From contig CATNCS010000007.1 in the NCBI GenBank assembly GCA_950097245.1, forward strand, positions 1 to 63,514: a stretch of DNA of 63,514 bases, read 5' to 3'. The stretch comes from an uncultured Oscillospiraceae bacterium. GTDB lineage: Bacteria; Bacillota; Clostridia; Oscillospirales; Oscillospiraceae. The notes beneath the pieces are model-generated. The model saw only the letters and a list, made by a program, of their open reading frames with translations, searched no databases and was not told the DNA's origin. Of this stretch, positions 50,998 through 59,809 are shown in pieces (position 1 is the stretch's first letter; the number at the start of each line of letters is the position of its first letter). Position numbers and translations under genes: made by a program.

Positions 50998-51993
50998 TTA
51001 ATACAGGTACTTGGTGGTGTAGTTGCTCCCATCCCCGATATACTTCATAATGGCGGCGCTGCTCTTGCTGGAGGAGGCGAAGGTGGGGTCCATCCGCTGC
51101 CAGGTGCTGCCGTCAAAGTAGATGGCGCCGTCCACCCAGCCGGTCTCCTCGGTCCAGACGCTGATCCAGGCGTGGTAGGCCTTGCCGGCGTAGCCCACCA
51201 CCAGCTTGCAGGGCACGCCCTGGCTGCGGAGCATACCGGTCATCAGGGAGGCGTAGTCGAAGCAGATGCCCTTCTTCGCCGACAGCACATTGTCCAGAAC
51301 GGGCAGATAGCCGCTCTTCACGGTGGAGGCCTTCTGGGTGTCGTAGGTCAGGTTCTTCACCACAAAGTCGTACACCTTCTCCACCTTTTTCAGGGGATCG
51401 GTCTCCTTGCCGGCCAGCTCCTCCGCCTTCTTGACGGTATTTGTGGCATCGCTGTAGTCCACATACTGGTTGGGCCGGATGAAGGGGGCAAACTCGTCCT
51501 TCAGCGTGACCTTGAAGGAGGCCGAGACCAGAACGGCATATTTGCTGCCCTGGGTGTTCTCCAGAAGGGTCACCTTATAGTTGCCGTTGCCGTCGGACAG
51601 GGGGAAGGTCACCCAGCTCTGGGCGGGCAGATCGTATGTATAGGTGGTGGTGGGGCCGGCCACCTGCACCTTCATCCGCTTGGAGTTGGCGGCCCCGTAC
51701 TGGGCCATCACATAGCCGTCGGCGGTGTTGGAGTAGTCAATGGAGGCGTTGCCCTTGCTCTTCACCGACTTGCCGGAGGCCACCGGCAGCAGCAGGTCGT
51801 TCACCGCCGGGGGGGAGGAGGCCAGGGCCACCGCCTCATCCTCGAGGGTGATCTCACCCATATCCACTTCATCAATAAAAACCGCTTCCTCGTCGTCCGA
51901 ACTGCTGGCGCTGATGCCGGCGCCTCCGGTCTGTCCGCATCCCGCCAGCAGGCACAGGGCCAGCAGCAGGGAGATCATACGCACTTTCTTCAT
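50998..51993 (-). CDS. Lipoprotein with transglutaminase-like domain
   Basis: The 331-residue protein has a lipobox (LLAGC, Cys19), so it is probably anchored on the outside of the membrane. A ~160-residue beta-rich middle region is followed by a transglutaminase-like domain with the catalytic triad region: Cys in KKGICFDYAS, His in YHAWISVW, Asp in RMDPTF. Such domains act as peptidases or in wall remodelling; the substrate is unknown. It is monocistronic, with its own promoter and a palindrome at the transcription start. Confidence 0.85.
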   Translation of the reverse strand: MKKVRMISLLLALCLLAGCGQTGGAGISASSSDDEEAVFIDEVDMGEITLEDEAVALASSPPAVNDLLLPVASGKSVKSKGNASIDYSNTADGYVMAQYGAANSKRMKVQVAGPTTTYTYDLPAQSWVTFPLSDGNGNYKVTLLENTQGSKYAVLVSASFKVTLKDEFAPFIRPNQYVDYSDATNTVKKAEELAGKETDPLKKVEKVYDFVVKNLTYDTQKASTVKSGYLPVLDNVLSAKKGICFDYASLMTGMLRSQGVPCKLVVGYAGKAYHAWISVWTEETGWVDGAIYFDGSTWQRMDPTFASSSKSSAAIMKYIGDGSNYTTKYLY

Positions 51994-52052
51994 ATGGCAC
52001 CTCTCTTCTAAAACTTGTTTGTCTGATGAATTTGTGCTCCATACGGTGCCAG

Positions 52053-52066
52053 GACACCGTGGTGTC
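52053..52066. promoter_or_regulatory. Palindrome at the predicted transcription start of the transglutaminase gene
   Basis: GACACC-GT-GGTGTC, a 14-base inverted repeat centred a few bases after the -10 box, in the position of a repressor operator. Confidence 0.5.
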
Positions 52067-52071
52067 TCTCT

Positions 52072-52100
52072 AGGATACCATATCAGGGCTTAAATTTCAA
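52072..52100 (-). promoter_or_regulatory. Promoter of the transglutaminase gene
   Basis: On the minus strand, TTGAAA (52095-52100), a 17-base spacer, TATCCT (52072-52077) preceded by TGG (extended -10). Confidence 0.6.
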
Positions 52101-52175
52101 TCCTTTTTCCCCATTTGTCCTGGAAAATATCCTTCCGTCAAGCCCCCGGACTTTCGTTAAAATGATTGTGGCAAA

Positions 52176-52211
52176 AAAGAGGCTCCGGGGATGGTCCCGA
52201 AGCCTCTTTTC
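52176..52211 (-). terminator. Terminator of the envelope cluster
   Basis: AAAAGAGGCT and AGCCTCTTTT pair around an inner GC core, about 45 bases beyond the stop of the WG-repeat gene. On the minus strand the stem ends in a T-run. Confidence 0.85.
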
Positions 52212-52253
52212 AGTATGCCTGAGCCGGAATGTGTGTAACAGACGTCTGCCGGA

Positions 52254-54161
52254 TTACTCGGCGTAGGGCTTGGCGGTTTCGATGTACACGCCACGTTCAG
52301 CGGTCCATCCCACGTAGAAGTCCAGCGCCTTGCCCAGGTCACGGAGCTTAAAGTAGTTATTGCCGTCGATCTTATACACCTCGGCCTCCACCTTCTGGCC
52401 GTCGATGTAGATGGAGTCGTTGCTGATGGCCGCGGCCTTCTCGCCGCCTGTGGGCGCACCCGCCAGATCGCCGTCCAGCTTTTCGTAGCCCTCGCCGGTG
52501 GTGGCGGTGACGGAGTTCAGCGCGGCGTCATAGCCCACGGAGAACTGCTTGGAGGTGCCGTTGAGGATGGCGGCCAGATCCCGGATCTTGAAGTAGTTGC
52601 TGCCGTTGATCTTGTAGACGGTGGGGTTTTGAAGGGCGCCGTCGGAGGTCAGGCTGTCGTTGGTGGGATTGGCGGCGGCATTCTGGGCGGGGGGAGTGGG
52701 CTTCTCCGGCTGGGTGGGTGTGGAGGGTATGGACGAGCCCTCCAGAGCGCCGAAGCCGAACATCCCGTTGGTGGCCTGGTAGACAAACAGGCCGTCGGTG
52801 TTGGGCAGGGAGGCCCGGTTGTTCAGGGTGCCGGTCACCTTGCCGGTATTGTAGTCGGCGTAGACGGTGGCGTAGCTGCCGTCGGCCAGCTTATAGCAGA
52901 AGGGGAGCTCGCTCTTGTCGTAGCCGTCGTAGGATTTGGCCAGCCACATGGCGTCGCCCAGGTCCTTGGACAGGGGATTGCCGGGGACAGCGTGGAACAT
53001 CTGGATTCTTTCCGCAGTAGCGGGGACGATAGTCTGGTTGTTCAGGTCCACGATGCTGTAGTTTTTGCCGTCGTACAGCTCAATAAAGTCCAGGGTGTGC
53101 AGACGCATATCCAGATACTTCATGGGGATCACAGAGGTCCCGTTGAGGGCGGTCACGCCAAAGCGGGTGCCGTCATAGAGCTGATACTTGTTGTCCTTCA
53201 GATAGTTGATCTTCTCATAGCCGTCCTTGAAGATGACCTTGCCGTCGTAGCTGTACAGGCCATAGATATAGTTCCAGCTCTCATCCTGGCTAAAGGTGAG
53301 CAGGTTGCCGTTGTTGTCGCCGTTGATTCCCTCGTAATTGGCGGGAATGATGACCTTGCCGTCAACATCCATCATGCCCACCTTTTTGCTTTCGCCGTCC
53401 CGGAAGGCCAGGTCGCGGTAGTAGGTCGCGGTGGCCACTTCCTTGTCGAAGGTCTTCACCAGGCTGCCGTCCTTATACAGCTGGGTGGTGTTGCTGCCGG
53501 AGCTGTAAGCGGCGATATAGCCCTTCTGGTTCATGTCATATACCACATAGTCGCCCAGGGGGACCAGCACCTTGCCGATTTTGTCCACCGCGCCCATCTG
53601 GCTGCCCTTGTACACAAGCAGAACGCCCTCGCCGCCGGGGTAGATCTCGTCGTACTTCCCGGCAAAGCTGTACTGAGGGGCGTTGTCGCTGGAGCCGCCG
53701 GAGTAGCTGCCGTAGTAGGCGTCGCTGGTGGAGGGCTTCATGTCGGTGGTGTAGTATTTGTCGTCGACCTGGATGGTCTGGTTGTTGCAGGCGATCCAGT
53801 GGTCGCCCATGGCCACCACCGCCTTGCCGGTGGAGTCGATGATGCCGCTGTTGCCGGAGTAGCCGTCGACACTGTCGCTGACCTTGAACAGGCCGCCGCC
53901 CATGGCCCACATGCCCGCGTACTGGAAGGGCACGACCACCTTGCCGGCGGCGTCGATCAGGCCGTACTGCCTGCTGGAGTTGGCCGCGGCCACCACGCCG
54001 TTCTGGAACATCAGCATGCGGGAGTAGCTGGTCACGGCGATGTCGTAGTAGCTGGCCTCGCCGTAGGTGGCCTTGAGCTGGGCCGCCGAAACGGGCAGGA
54101 CGGTGCTGAGCATCATGCAGATGGTCAGCAGGGCGGCGAAAAACTTGCGATTCAATTTCAT
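52254..54161 (-). CDS. Secreted WG-repeat protein with C-terminal copper-amine-oxidase-like stalk domains
   Basis: The 635-residue protein has a signal peptide (about 1-26, ending VSA). A long region of WG-type repeats follows (recurrent patterns such as YGLIDAAGKVVVPFQYAG, SGIIDSTGKAVV, GMMDVDGKVIIPANYEG), then a Pro-rich linker. Two stalk-domain-like segments come last (YKINGSNYFKIRDLAAIL, YKIDGNNYFKLRDLGKAL). Probably cell-wall or surface. It overlaps the O-antigen-ligase-like gene by 4 bases, so it belongs to the same operon. Confidence 0.83.
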   Translation of the reverse strand: MKLNRKFFAALLTICMMLSTVLPVSAAQLKATYGEASYYDIAVTSYSRMLMFQNGVVAAANSSRQYGLIDAAGKVVVPFQYAGMWAMGGGLFKVSDSVDGYSGNSGIIDSTGKAVVAMGDHWIACNNQTIQVDDKYYTTDMKPSTSDAYYGSYSGGSSDNAPQYSFAGKYDEIYPGGEGVLLVYKGSQMGAVDKIGKVLVPLGDYVVYDMNQKGYIAAYSSGSNTTQLYKDGSLVKTFDKEVATATYYRDLAFRDGESKKVGMMDVDGKVIIPANYEGINGDNNGNLLTFSQDESWNYIYGLYSYDGKVIFKDGYEKINYLKDNKYQLYDGTRFGVTALNGTSVIPMKYLDMRLHTLDFIELYDGKNYSIVDLNNQTIVPATAERIQMFHAVPGNPLSKDLGDAMWLAKSYDGYDKSELPFCYKLADGSYATVYADYNTGKVTGTLNNRASLPNTDGLFVYQATNGMFGFGALEGSSIPSTPTQPEKPTPPAQNAAANPTNDSLTSDGALQNPTVYKINGSNYFKIRDLAAILNGTSKQFSVGYDAALNSVTATTGEGYEKLDGDLAGAPTGGEKAAAISNDSIYIDGQKVEAEVYKIDGNNYFKLRDLGKALDFYVGWTAERGVYIETAKPYAE

Positions 54162-55864
54162 AGATTTCTCAGCCTCTCTTCTATTTGATGTAAGCGCTCC
54201 AATATCTCACCGCTGAAGTCCAGTTGAGGCTTGTCCGCGATGCGATATGCCAGGGGACTGGTTGTATGGTTCACCTCCTCCAATTGCTGCATCACACTCC
54301 GGGTTACGGTAAGATATCTGGAAAGTTCCTCCCGGGAACCTTGCGCACAGGCATTTTCCAGCAGCGCGGTGAAGCCCTCGTACACCTCGCCCCGGTAACG
54401 GTTCAGCCGCAGATAGCGGTATTTCGCCTCCACCATGGCGGGCAGGTCGGCCCGCCGGGCCGCCGCGCCGAATTTGCAGTCCCAGGCCACCATGGACAGG
54501 GGCGTCGATTCAAGGATGCGGTCGGCTGTGGGCTCGGCCTGCTCCACAGTGGAGAAGGTCTGCAGGTAGTTCTCGGCCAGGGACAGGTCGGCGGGAAACA
54601 TGGTATAGGCGGCCTTGGCCTGTCCGGTAAAATCCATAAAGTACGCGGTGGAGAAGTAACCGAACACCAGAGCCAGCAGGGCCCCGGATATGAGAGCGGG
54701 GCGGCGGGGCAGGGAAATCCGACGGCACGTTCCCCCCGAGCCGCACAGCAGCAGCAGAAAGGCCACAGCGGAAAAATGCAGGTCGAAGTCAATAAAGCTG
54801 TGGGCGGCAATGGCAAAGACCACCGCCCTCTCCCGCAGGGGGGCGCCCTTCCGGAACAGGAGGGCGGCCGCCAGGCCGGCAAGGAGCAGCCCGGCCGGGA
54901 TGCCGCCGTCCAGGGCGGCCTGGAGATACTCGTTATGGATGGACCGCAGGGTATAGACGCCCGTCTGCTCCAGGGCCTGGATGTAGAGGTAGCCCCCCCG
55001 TCCCACCCCCAGAGGGTGGCGCAGCAGCATCTGAAGGCCGTCCAGGTAGTACAAAAGCCGCCCGTTGAGGCTGGAGGAGGACAGGGTGATGGCCCGCAGG
55101 CGGTCCAGCACCAGCCCGCCGCTGAACACCACGGCCAGCGCCCCCATCGCCAGGATGCCCAGGGCGGCCAGGGCCGCGGGCAGGATTTTTTTCTCCTTCA
55201 GGACGGACCGCCCGCCCCAGACCAGAGCCATAAACAGGAACAGCAGGAAGATGCCCCGGGAGCCGGACAGGTAGATGCCGCACACCAGCACCGCCATGGC
55301 CGCCCAGTCAATTCTGCGGCGCCTGTCCTTTAAAAGCAGCAGAATCAGGCAGATCAGCTGGAACAGGGCCCAGGTGTTGGCATACTGAAACAGCCCGTCG
55401 ATTCTCCCGTTCCGGCTGGCAACGCCCGCCGCGCCGTTGTACAGAAAGGCCGCCGTGGCCAGCAGGGACAGGATGGCCCCCTCATAGGCCACCGCGTCCA
55501 GAATCTGCCTTCGCTCCTCCCGGGAGTAGGAGGCGGCGTAGACAAAGAAGAGAACCCACACCGCGATGCGCAGAAATCCGGTGAACGCCATGCCCGGGCT
55601 CACCGCAAAGGGGACGGTCAGCAGATGGCAGGCGCACAGCCCGTACAGACACCAGGCCTCCGCCCCCACCGGCAGACAGAGCGCTCCGGACCGGCGGACG
55701 GTCCAGCCCAGCAGCAGGAGCAGCAGCACCCCGCAGGCCAGCACCGAAAAGTTGTAGTACCCCCCGAACAGAGGGAGGATGAGCAGCATCAGAAACAGCA
55801 GCGGCGTATTGGTCCGGGGCCGCTCCGCCGGAACAGACGGCCTCTTTTTGCTATTCCTGCCCAT
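54158..55864 (-). CDS. O-antigen ligase/polymerase-like membrane protein (Wzy_C family)
   Basis: A 568-residue integral membrane protein with about twelve hydrophobic segments and the Wzy_C signature near the middle (HPLGVGRGGYLYI, then HNEYLQAALDGG). A soluble C-terminal domain (about 400-568) of the kind found in Gram-positive ligase-like proteins follows. It may polymerise or attach surface glycans. It starts at the ATG at 55864; the frame continues upstream but would overlap the carboxypeptidase gene heavily. It overlaps that gene by 14 bases and the WG-repeat gene by 4. Confidence 0.83.
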   Translation of the reverse strand: MGRNSKKRPSVPAERPRTNTPLLFLMLLILPLFGGYYNFSVLACGVLLLLLLGWTVRRSGALCLPVGAEAWCLYGLCACHLLTVPFAVSPGMAFTGFLRIAVWVLFFVYAASYSREERRQILDAVAYEGAILSLLATAAFLYNGAAGVASRNGRIDGLFQYANTWALFQLICLILLLLKDRRRRIDWAAMAVLVCGIYLSGSRGIFLLFLFMALVWGGRSVLKEKKILPAALAALGILAMGALAVVFSGGLVLDRLRAITLSSSSLNGRLLYYLDGLQMLLRHPLGVGRGGYLYIQALEQTGVYTLRSIHNEYLQAALDGGIPAGLLLAGLAAALLFRKGAPLRERAVVFAIAAHSFIDFDLHFSAVAFLLLLCGSGGTCRRISLPRRPALISGALLALVFGYFSTAYFMDFTGQAKAAYTMFPADLSLAENYLQTFSTVEQAEPTADRILESTPLSMVAWDCKFGAAARRADLPAMVEAKYRYLRLNRYRGEVYEGFTALLENACAQGSREELSRYLTVTRSVMQQLEEVNHTTSPLAYRIADKPQLDFSGEILERLHQIEERLRNL

Positions 55865-56738
55865 GCCGTTCCTCCCCAAACAGCACGTCCACCACGGTTT
55901 TGGCCTCAGAAAAACGGCTGTTGTCGTTGTTGCTGTCCAGCAGGACAATCACATATTCCTGGTCCCCCTCCTGGGCCAGGGTCACCAGATTGTACCCGCC
56001 GATGAGGGTGGTGCCGGTCTTCAGGCCCTTTACCCGGGAGTCCCGGCCCACCAGGCGGTGCATGTTTTTAAACTCCCGGCCCTCCACGGTCAGCTCGGGC
56101 ACGCTGGTGAAGTCCAGCAGCTCCGGGTGGGCCCGGACCAGCGCCCGGGACAGCACCGCGATGTCGTGGGCGGTCATGTAGTGGCCGGAGGCGTCGATGC
56201 CTGTGGCGTTGGCAAAGTTAGAGCCCTTCATGCCCAGCTCCTTTGCCTTCTTGTTCATCCGGACCACAAAAGCGGCCTCGTCCTGGGCGCACATCAGCAC
56301 CAGGCACTGGACGCAGTCGCAGCCGCTGGACAGCACGGTGCCCGCCACCAGCTGCCGGACGGTAAAGACCTCCCCGGGACGCATGCCGTATTTGGAGCCC
56401 TGGGTATGGGCCTGCTCAGCGGTGACGGTAAAGGTGTCCTCCCAGTCCAGGGCGCCGCTCTCCAGGTCGTCCAGCACCAGAAACAGGGTCATCAGCTTGG
56501 TCAGGCTGGCGGGAGAGCGGGGCATGTCCATCTCCTGACTGTAGACAAACCCTCCGGTGTTGACATCCATAACCGCCGCGTAGCGGGCCGTGAGATAGGG
56601 CAGCTCAATCCGGGGCGCGGCAAGATGCCGCCACACCGCGGCCGCGCACACCAGAACGGCGGCCGCCGCCAGCAGCAGGATAATCCGTCCTTTGGCGGGC
56701 GGTTTGCCGGGCTTGGAGGATGTTTTCTTTTTTTTCAT
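55851..56738 (-). CDS. D-alanyl-D-alanine carboxypeptidase-like protein with altered second motif
   Basis: The 295-residue protein has a basic N-terminus, a membrane anchor (about 19-38) and a penicillin-binding serine-peptidase domain. The motifs are SLTK (78-81) and KTG (in GLKTGTT); the second motif is SGC (138-140) instead of SGN. Enzyme activity may therefore differ. The start at 56738 follows AAAGGTGG; the frame runs further to 56786 without support. It lies in the operon between the pseudo-P-type ATPase and the O-antigen-ligase-like gene. Confidence 0.82.
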   Translation of the reverse strand: MKKKKTSSKPGKPPAKGRIILLLAAAAVLVCAAAVWRHLAAPRIELPYLTARYAAVMDVNTGGFVYSQEMDMPRSPASLTKLMTLFLVLDDLESGALDWEDTFTVTAEQAHTQGSKYGMRPGEVFTVRQLVAGTVLSSGCDCVQCLVLMCAQDEAAFVVRMNKKAKELGMKGSNFANATGIDASGHYMTAHDIAVLSRALVRAHPELLDFTSVPELTVEGREFKNMHRLVGRDSRVKGLKTGTTLIGGYNLVTLAQEGDQEYVIVLLDSNNDNSRFSEAKTVVDVLFGEERHGQE

Positions 56739-56790
56739 AGTCAGCGGCCCACCTTTTATAATACTGTAGCCGTACCGGGATATCATTCCC

Positions 56791-58926
56791 CTAAAACCGA
56801 TGAACCCAGCCCGACAGGAACCACACGGGGGCCAGCCAGGTAAGCATGTAGATAAGCAGGTTCAGGGGGGACAGAGAGGTGTAGGCCCCCACGGAGGTGA
56901 GGTAGGCGGCCAGGGCGAGCCCCAGCAGGGAGGCGGCGCAGCACAGGGCTCCGCCCAGCCGGGTGGCCCAGCGCAGCCGCTTGGCGGCGATGATGGCCTC
57001 GGCAAAGGGGAGCAGACCCTCCCGGCACAGCAGGGCGGTGAGCACGCCGTCGTGGACCTGCTCCGGGTCGGACAGCTCCCTGCGGCGCTCCACCCCGGGA
57101 AAGGCCATCTTGTCCGCCGCCAGCTTGAACCGCTGCTGGAGCATGGCGGGAATCAGGTTGAAGTCCCGGGTGGCCAGCACCGGCTCCACCTTCTCCAGCA
57201 TCAGGGACTCCAGAGCGGGAAAGACGGTGTCGGGCAGGGTGTAGCTCAGGGCGAAGATGCCGGCCAGCTTGCCGTCGATGGCGCAGAAAACGGCGTTTTT
57301 CACGTTCAGCCCCTGGGGCAGGCGGATCTCCATCAGCTTCATAAAGGCGGCGGAGCCCACCAGCACCTGGTCCCCCCGGATCACGGCGGACAGGCCGCCC
57401 CCCTCGTGGCACTGGAGGCTGCCGGCGTTGCGCATCAGACCGCCCATAGACCGGAGCTGGTTGTGGAACAGGGTGGTCAGCCCGCTGCCCGAGTCCCGGA
57501 TGAGGGTGGCGGTGTAGGCCACCACCCGCTCGGCGGGGAAGTCGGAAATGACCTTAAAGCCGCTGAGCTCCACGTAACCGGGGGGGAAGAGGTCGCCGTC
57601 GGTGAGAAGGACGCAGCAGCCCTTGCGGGAGGCGGCGATGCCCGGCCAGCCGGCCAGGGCGGCCCCGCTGGTGGCCAGCCGCCGGGTGGCCTTGTGAAAG
57701 GCCCGGCCGTATGCCAGCGCTCCGCCGAAGGCGGCGGTGGCGGTAAACAGGGCGGACAGGGCCCAGACAAGCCGCTCCGGATGGTCTCCGCCCACGGAGG
57801 AGATCAGGGCAAAGACCACGTCACCCAGGACCAGCAGGGGGCAGAACCGGCGGAAGATGCGCTGGGCGCCGTCGTCGGTCTGAATCTGGCTGCCAAAGTC
57901 CTCCTGGGTCCCCGACCACTTGGCATAGGTGTCCTTGTCGTTCCATTTGCCCGGGTCCAGGGTGATGCGGTAGGGGGAGGCGGCGGAGGCGGCGGTGCGG
58001 CAGGACAGCCGCAGAGCGCATTTTTTGTGGTAGGTCCCGTGGAGCAGAAAAAACAGCCCCGTCAGGCAGACCAGGGAGTAGGGCAGCCGCTGGGGCGCCT
58101 CCGGGGACAGGACAAGCTGAACTCCGTCGGCCAGGGTGAAGAGGCAGGCCAGGGCGGACATGGTGTCCATGCCGAACCTTCCCAGGCAGGCCCGAGCCGC
58201 TCCGGCGGCCAGCACCTCAATAGAGAGCAGGGTGCCCAGGGCCAGCAGCCCTGTGGCCAGCAGACATTGGGCCTTGGGCTGATCCAGGGGCTGGGGCCAG
58301 CCCAGCCCCGCCAGGGGGGCCAAAGTCTGGGCCAGGGCCAGGAGGGACAGAAGAAGGACCAGCAGCACCCGGGTGCGCATCCACTTCAGCCCCCTGCCGT
58401 ACCGGCGGGCCAGCTCCTGGGGGGCGACGTCCGGAGGCGGGGGCTCCTGGCGCTTGACGGGCTTCCACCGCCGGGCCGGGGCCTCCTCGCCGGGCTCCTC
58501 CCGGTCGGTGCCGGGAATCAGGCGCTCCAGCCGGCGGACCTCCGCCTTGTCGATGGCCTCGTCCTCCTCAAACATGCGGTCGGCGTAGTCGTCCGCCTTC
58601 CGGTTCAGGTCGTGGACCAGGGCGGACAGGCCGCTGCGCTTTTTGGGGAAAGGGGTGATCTCCGCTGTCTGCGGGGGCTCCTCCGGAAGGGGGGGGTCCT
58701 CCTCGTCCGGCTCCTCGGGGGGCGGGACGGCCCGCCGTCCCGGAAAGGGCACCATGTTGCCGGGGAGGTCCTCCGGGGTTGCGGGGAGCTCCTCCGGGGG
58801 CTCGGGCGGATAGCCGTACTCGGCCATAATGTCATCCAGGGAGAAGTCCCCGCCGTCGGCGTCTCCGATCAGCGACTTGATGTCGATGAGCTCGCCCTTA
58901 TTCTGTTTTTTTTCTCGGTCGCTCAT
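56791..58926 (-). CDS. Degenerate P-type-ATPase-like membrane protein
   Basis: The 711-residue protein has a disordered, Pro/Glu-rich N-terminal region (1-175), paired membrane helices, and a fold-like order recalling heavy-metal P-type ATPases. Visible are GMDTMSAL (252-259, like the conserved MD.L.AL helix), SGTQEDFG (338-345, like the actuator GT.N..G), VLVGSAAFM (521-529, like the nucleotide-domain GN..FM) and DGKLAG.. ALSYTLPD (551-566). The DKTGT phosphorylation site is replaced by TDGDLF (442-447), and no TGD (ATRD at 585-588) or GDGxND is seen. Ion pumping is unlikely; a scaffold or sensor role is inferred. No family name is recognised. Confidence 0.65.
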   Translation of the reverse strand: MSDREKKQNKGELIDIKSLIGDADGGDFSLDDIMAEYGYPPEPPEELPATPEDLPGNMVPFPGRRAVPPPEEPDEEDPPLPEEPPQTAEITPFPKKRSGLSALVHDLNRKADDYADRMFEEDEAIDKAEVRRLERLIPGTDREEPGEEAPARRWKPVKRQEPPPPDVAPQELARRYGRGLKWMRTRVLLVLLLSLLALAQTLAPLAGLGWPQPLDQPKAQCLLATGLLALGTLLSIEVLAAGAARACLGRFGMDTMSALACLFTLADGVQLVLSPEAPQRLPYSLVCLTGLFFLLHGTYHKKCALRLSCRTAASAASPYRITLDPGKWNDKDTYAKWSGTQEDFGSQIQTDDGAQRIFRRFCPLLVLGDVVFALISSVGGDHPERLVWALSALFTATAAFGGALAYGRAFHKATRRLATSGAALAGWPGIAASRKGCCVLLTDGDLFPPGYVELSGFKVISDFPAERVVAYTATLIRDSGSGLTTLFHNQLRSMGGLMRNAGSLQCHEGGGLSAVIRGDQVLVGSAAFMKLMEIRLPQGLNVKNAVFCAIDGKLAGIFALSYTLPDTVFPALESLMLEKVEPVLATRDFNLIPAMLQQRFKLAADKMAFPGVERRRELSDPEQVHDGVLTALLCREGLLPFAEAIIAAKRLRWATRLGGALCCAASLLGLALAAYLTSVGAYTSLSPLNLLIYMLTWLAPVWFLSGWVHRF

Positions 58927-58948
58927 GGGAGGACTCCTTGGTGTTGGT

Positions 58949-59025
58949 GTAGGGGGCGGCCTCCGCGCCGCCCCATCGTATTAGGGAAAATCGGAGAACG
59001 GGGCGGCGCGGAGGCCGCCCCCTAC
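58949..59025. repeat. GTAGGGG-type palindromic element (rlmB-downstream gap)
   Basis: GTAGGGGGCGG starts at 58949 and CCGCCCCCTAC ends at 59025. Both hairpin cores use the same arms (GGGCGGCCTCCGCGCCGCCC and GGGGCGGCGCGGAGGCCGCC), so the element is almost self-complementary over its length. Confidence 0.85.
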
Positions 59026-59026
59026 T

Positions 59027-59809
59027 TCACCCCATCCTCTGTCTGACCGCCTCATAGAGCAGCACGGCGGCCGCGGCGGAGGCGTTGAGGGAGTTGATTT
59101 TACCAAACATGGGGATGGACACGGTGAAGTCGCAGGTCTCCTCCACCAGCCGGCCCAGGCCGGAGCCCTCGCTGCCGATGACGATGGCGGCGGGGCCCTT
59201 CAGGTCGGCCTGATAGAGGGAGGTGGTCCCGCCCATGGTGGCCCCGAAGACCCAGATTCCCTCCTCCTTCAGCTCCTTGAGCAGGGCGGGCAGGTTGGGC
59301 ACCCGGGCCACGGGGACGTGGGCCACCGCCCCGGCGGAGGTCTTGCCCACGATGGCCGTCAGCCCGGCGGAGCGGCGCTTGGGGATAATCACCCCGTGGG
59401 CTCCGGCGGCGTCGGCGGTGCGGATGACCGCACCCAGGTTGTGAGGGTCGGACAGCTCGTCGCACACCACGATCAAAGGCTGTTCCCCCTTTTCCCGGGC
59501 GGCGGCAAGAATGTCGTCCACGCTGGCGTATTCCCGGACGGCGGCCTGGGCGATGACCCCCTGGTGGGCGTGGGTGCGGCTCATGTTGTCCAGCTTGCGC
59601 CGGTCGGCGTCCACCACCACGATGCCCTTCTCCCGGGCGGCGGAGGCGATGTGGCCCAGGGCGGCGTCGGTCTCCCCCCTGGCGATGAAGATCTTGTCGA
59701 TGGTCACCCCGGCCCGCAGGGCCTCGATGACGGCGTTGCGGCCCTCGATGATGCCGTCGTTCTCCTGCTCCACTGGGGCGGAGCGGCGCAGAGGGGGGCG
59801 TTTGTTCAT
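59027..59809 (-). CDS. rlmB: 23S rRNA (guanosine-2251-2'-O)-methyltransferase RlmB (TrmH family)
   Basis: SPOUT-fold methyltransferase for G2251 of 23S rRNA. The 260-residue protein has an N-terminal substrate-binding domain (EGRNAVIEAL at about 22-31). The trefoil-knot motifs are LSDPHNLGAVIRTADAAG, IGSEGSGLGRLVEE and IPMFGKINSLNASAAAAVLLYE. The ATG at 59809 follows a GGAAGGACTGACTCCC region; an extended -10 box TAGAAT lies upstream at 59852-59857. It is separated from the pseudo-P-type ATPase gene by a palindromic element. Confidence 0.95.
   Translation of the reverse strand: MNKRPPLRRSAPVEQENDGIIEGRNAVIEALRAGVTIDKIFIARGETDAALGHIASAAREKGIVVVDADRRKLDNMSRTHAHQGVIAQAAVREYASVDDILAAAREKGEQPLIVVCDELSDPHNLGAVIRTADAAGAHGVIIPKRRSAGLTAIVGKTSAGAVAHVPVARVPNLPALLKELKEEGIWVFGATMGGTTSLYQADLKGPAAIVIGSEGSGLGRLVEETCDFTVSIPMFGKINSLNASAAAAVLLYEAVRQRMG

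Noticed and set aside
56800-59046. 748-codon plus-strand frame opposite the P-type-ATPase-like gene
   Set aside because: Gln/Gly/His-rich text without structure. The minus-strand product has membrane helices and recognisable motifs and is in an operon.
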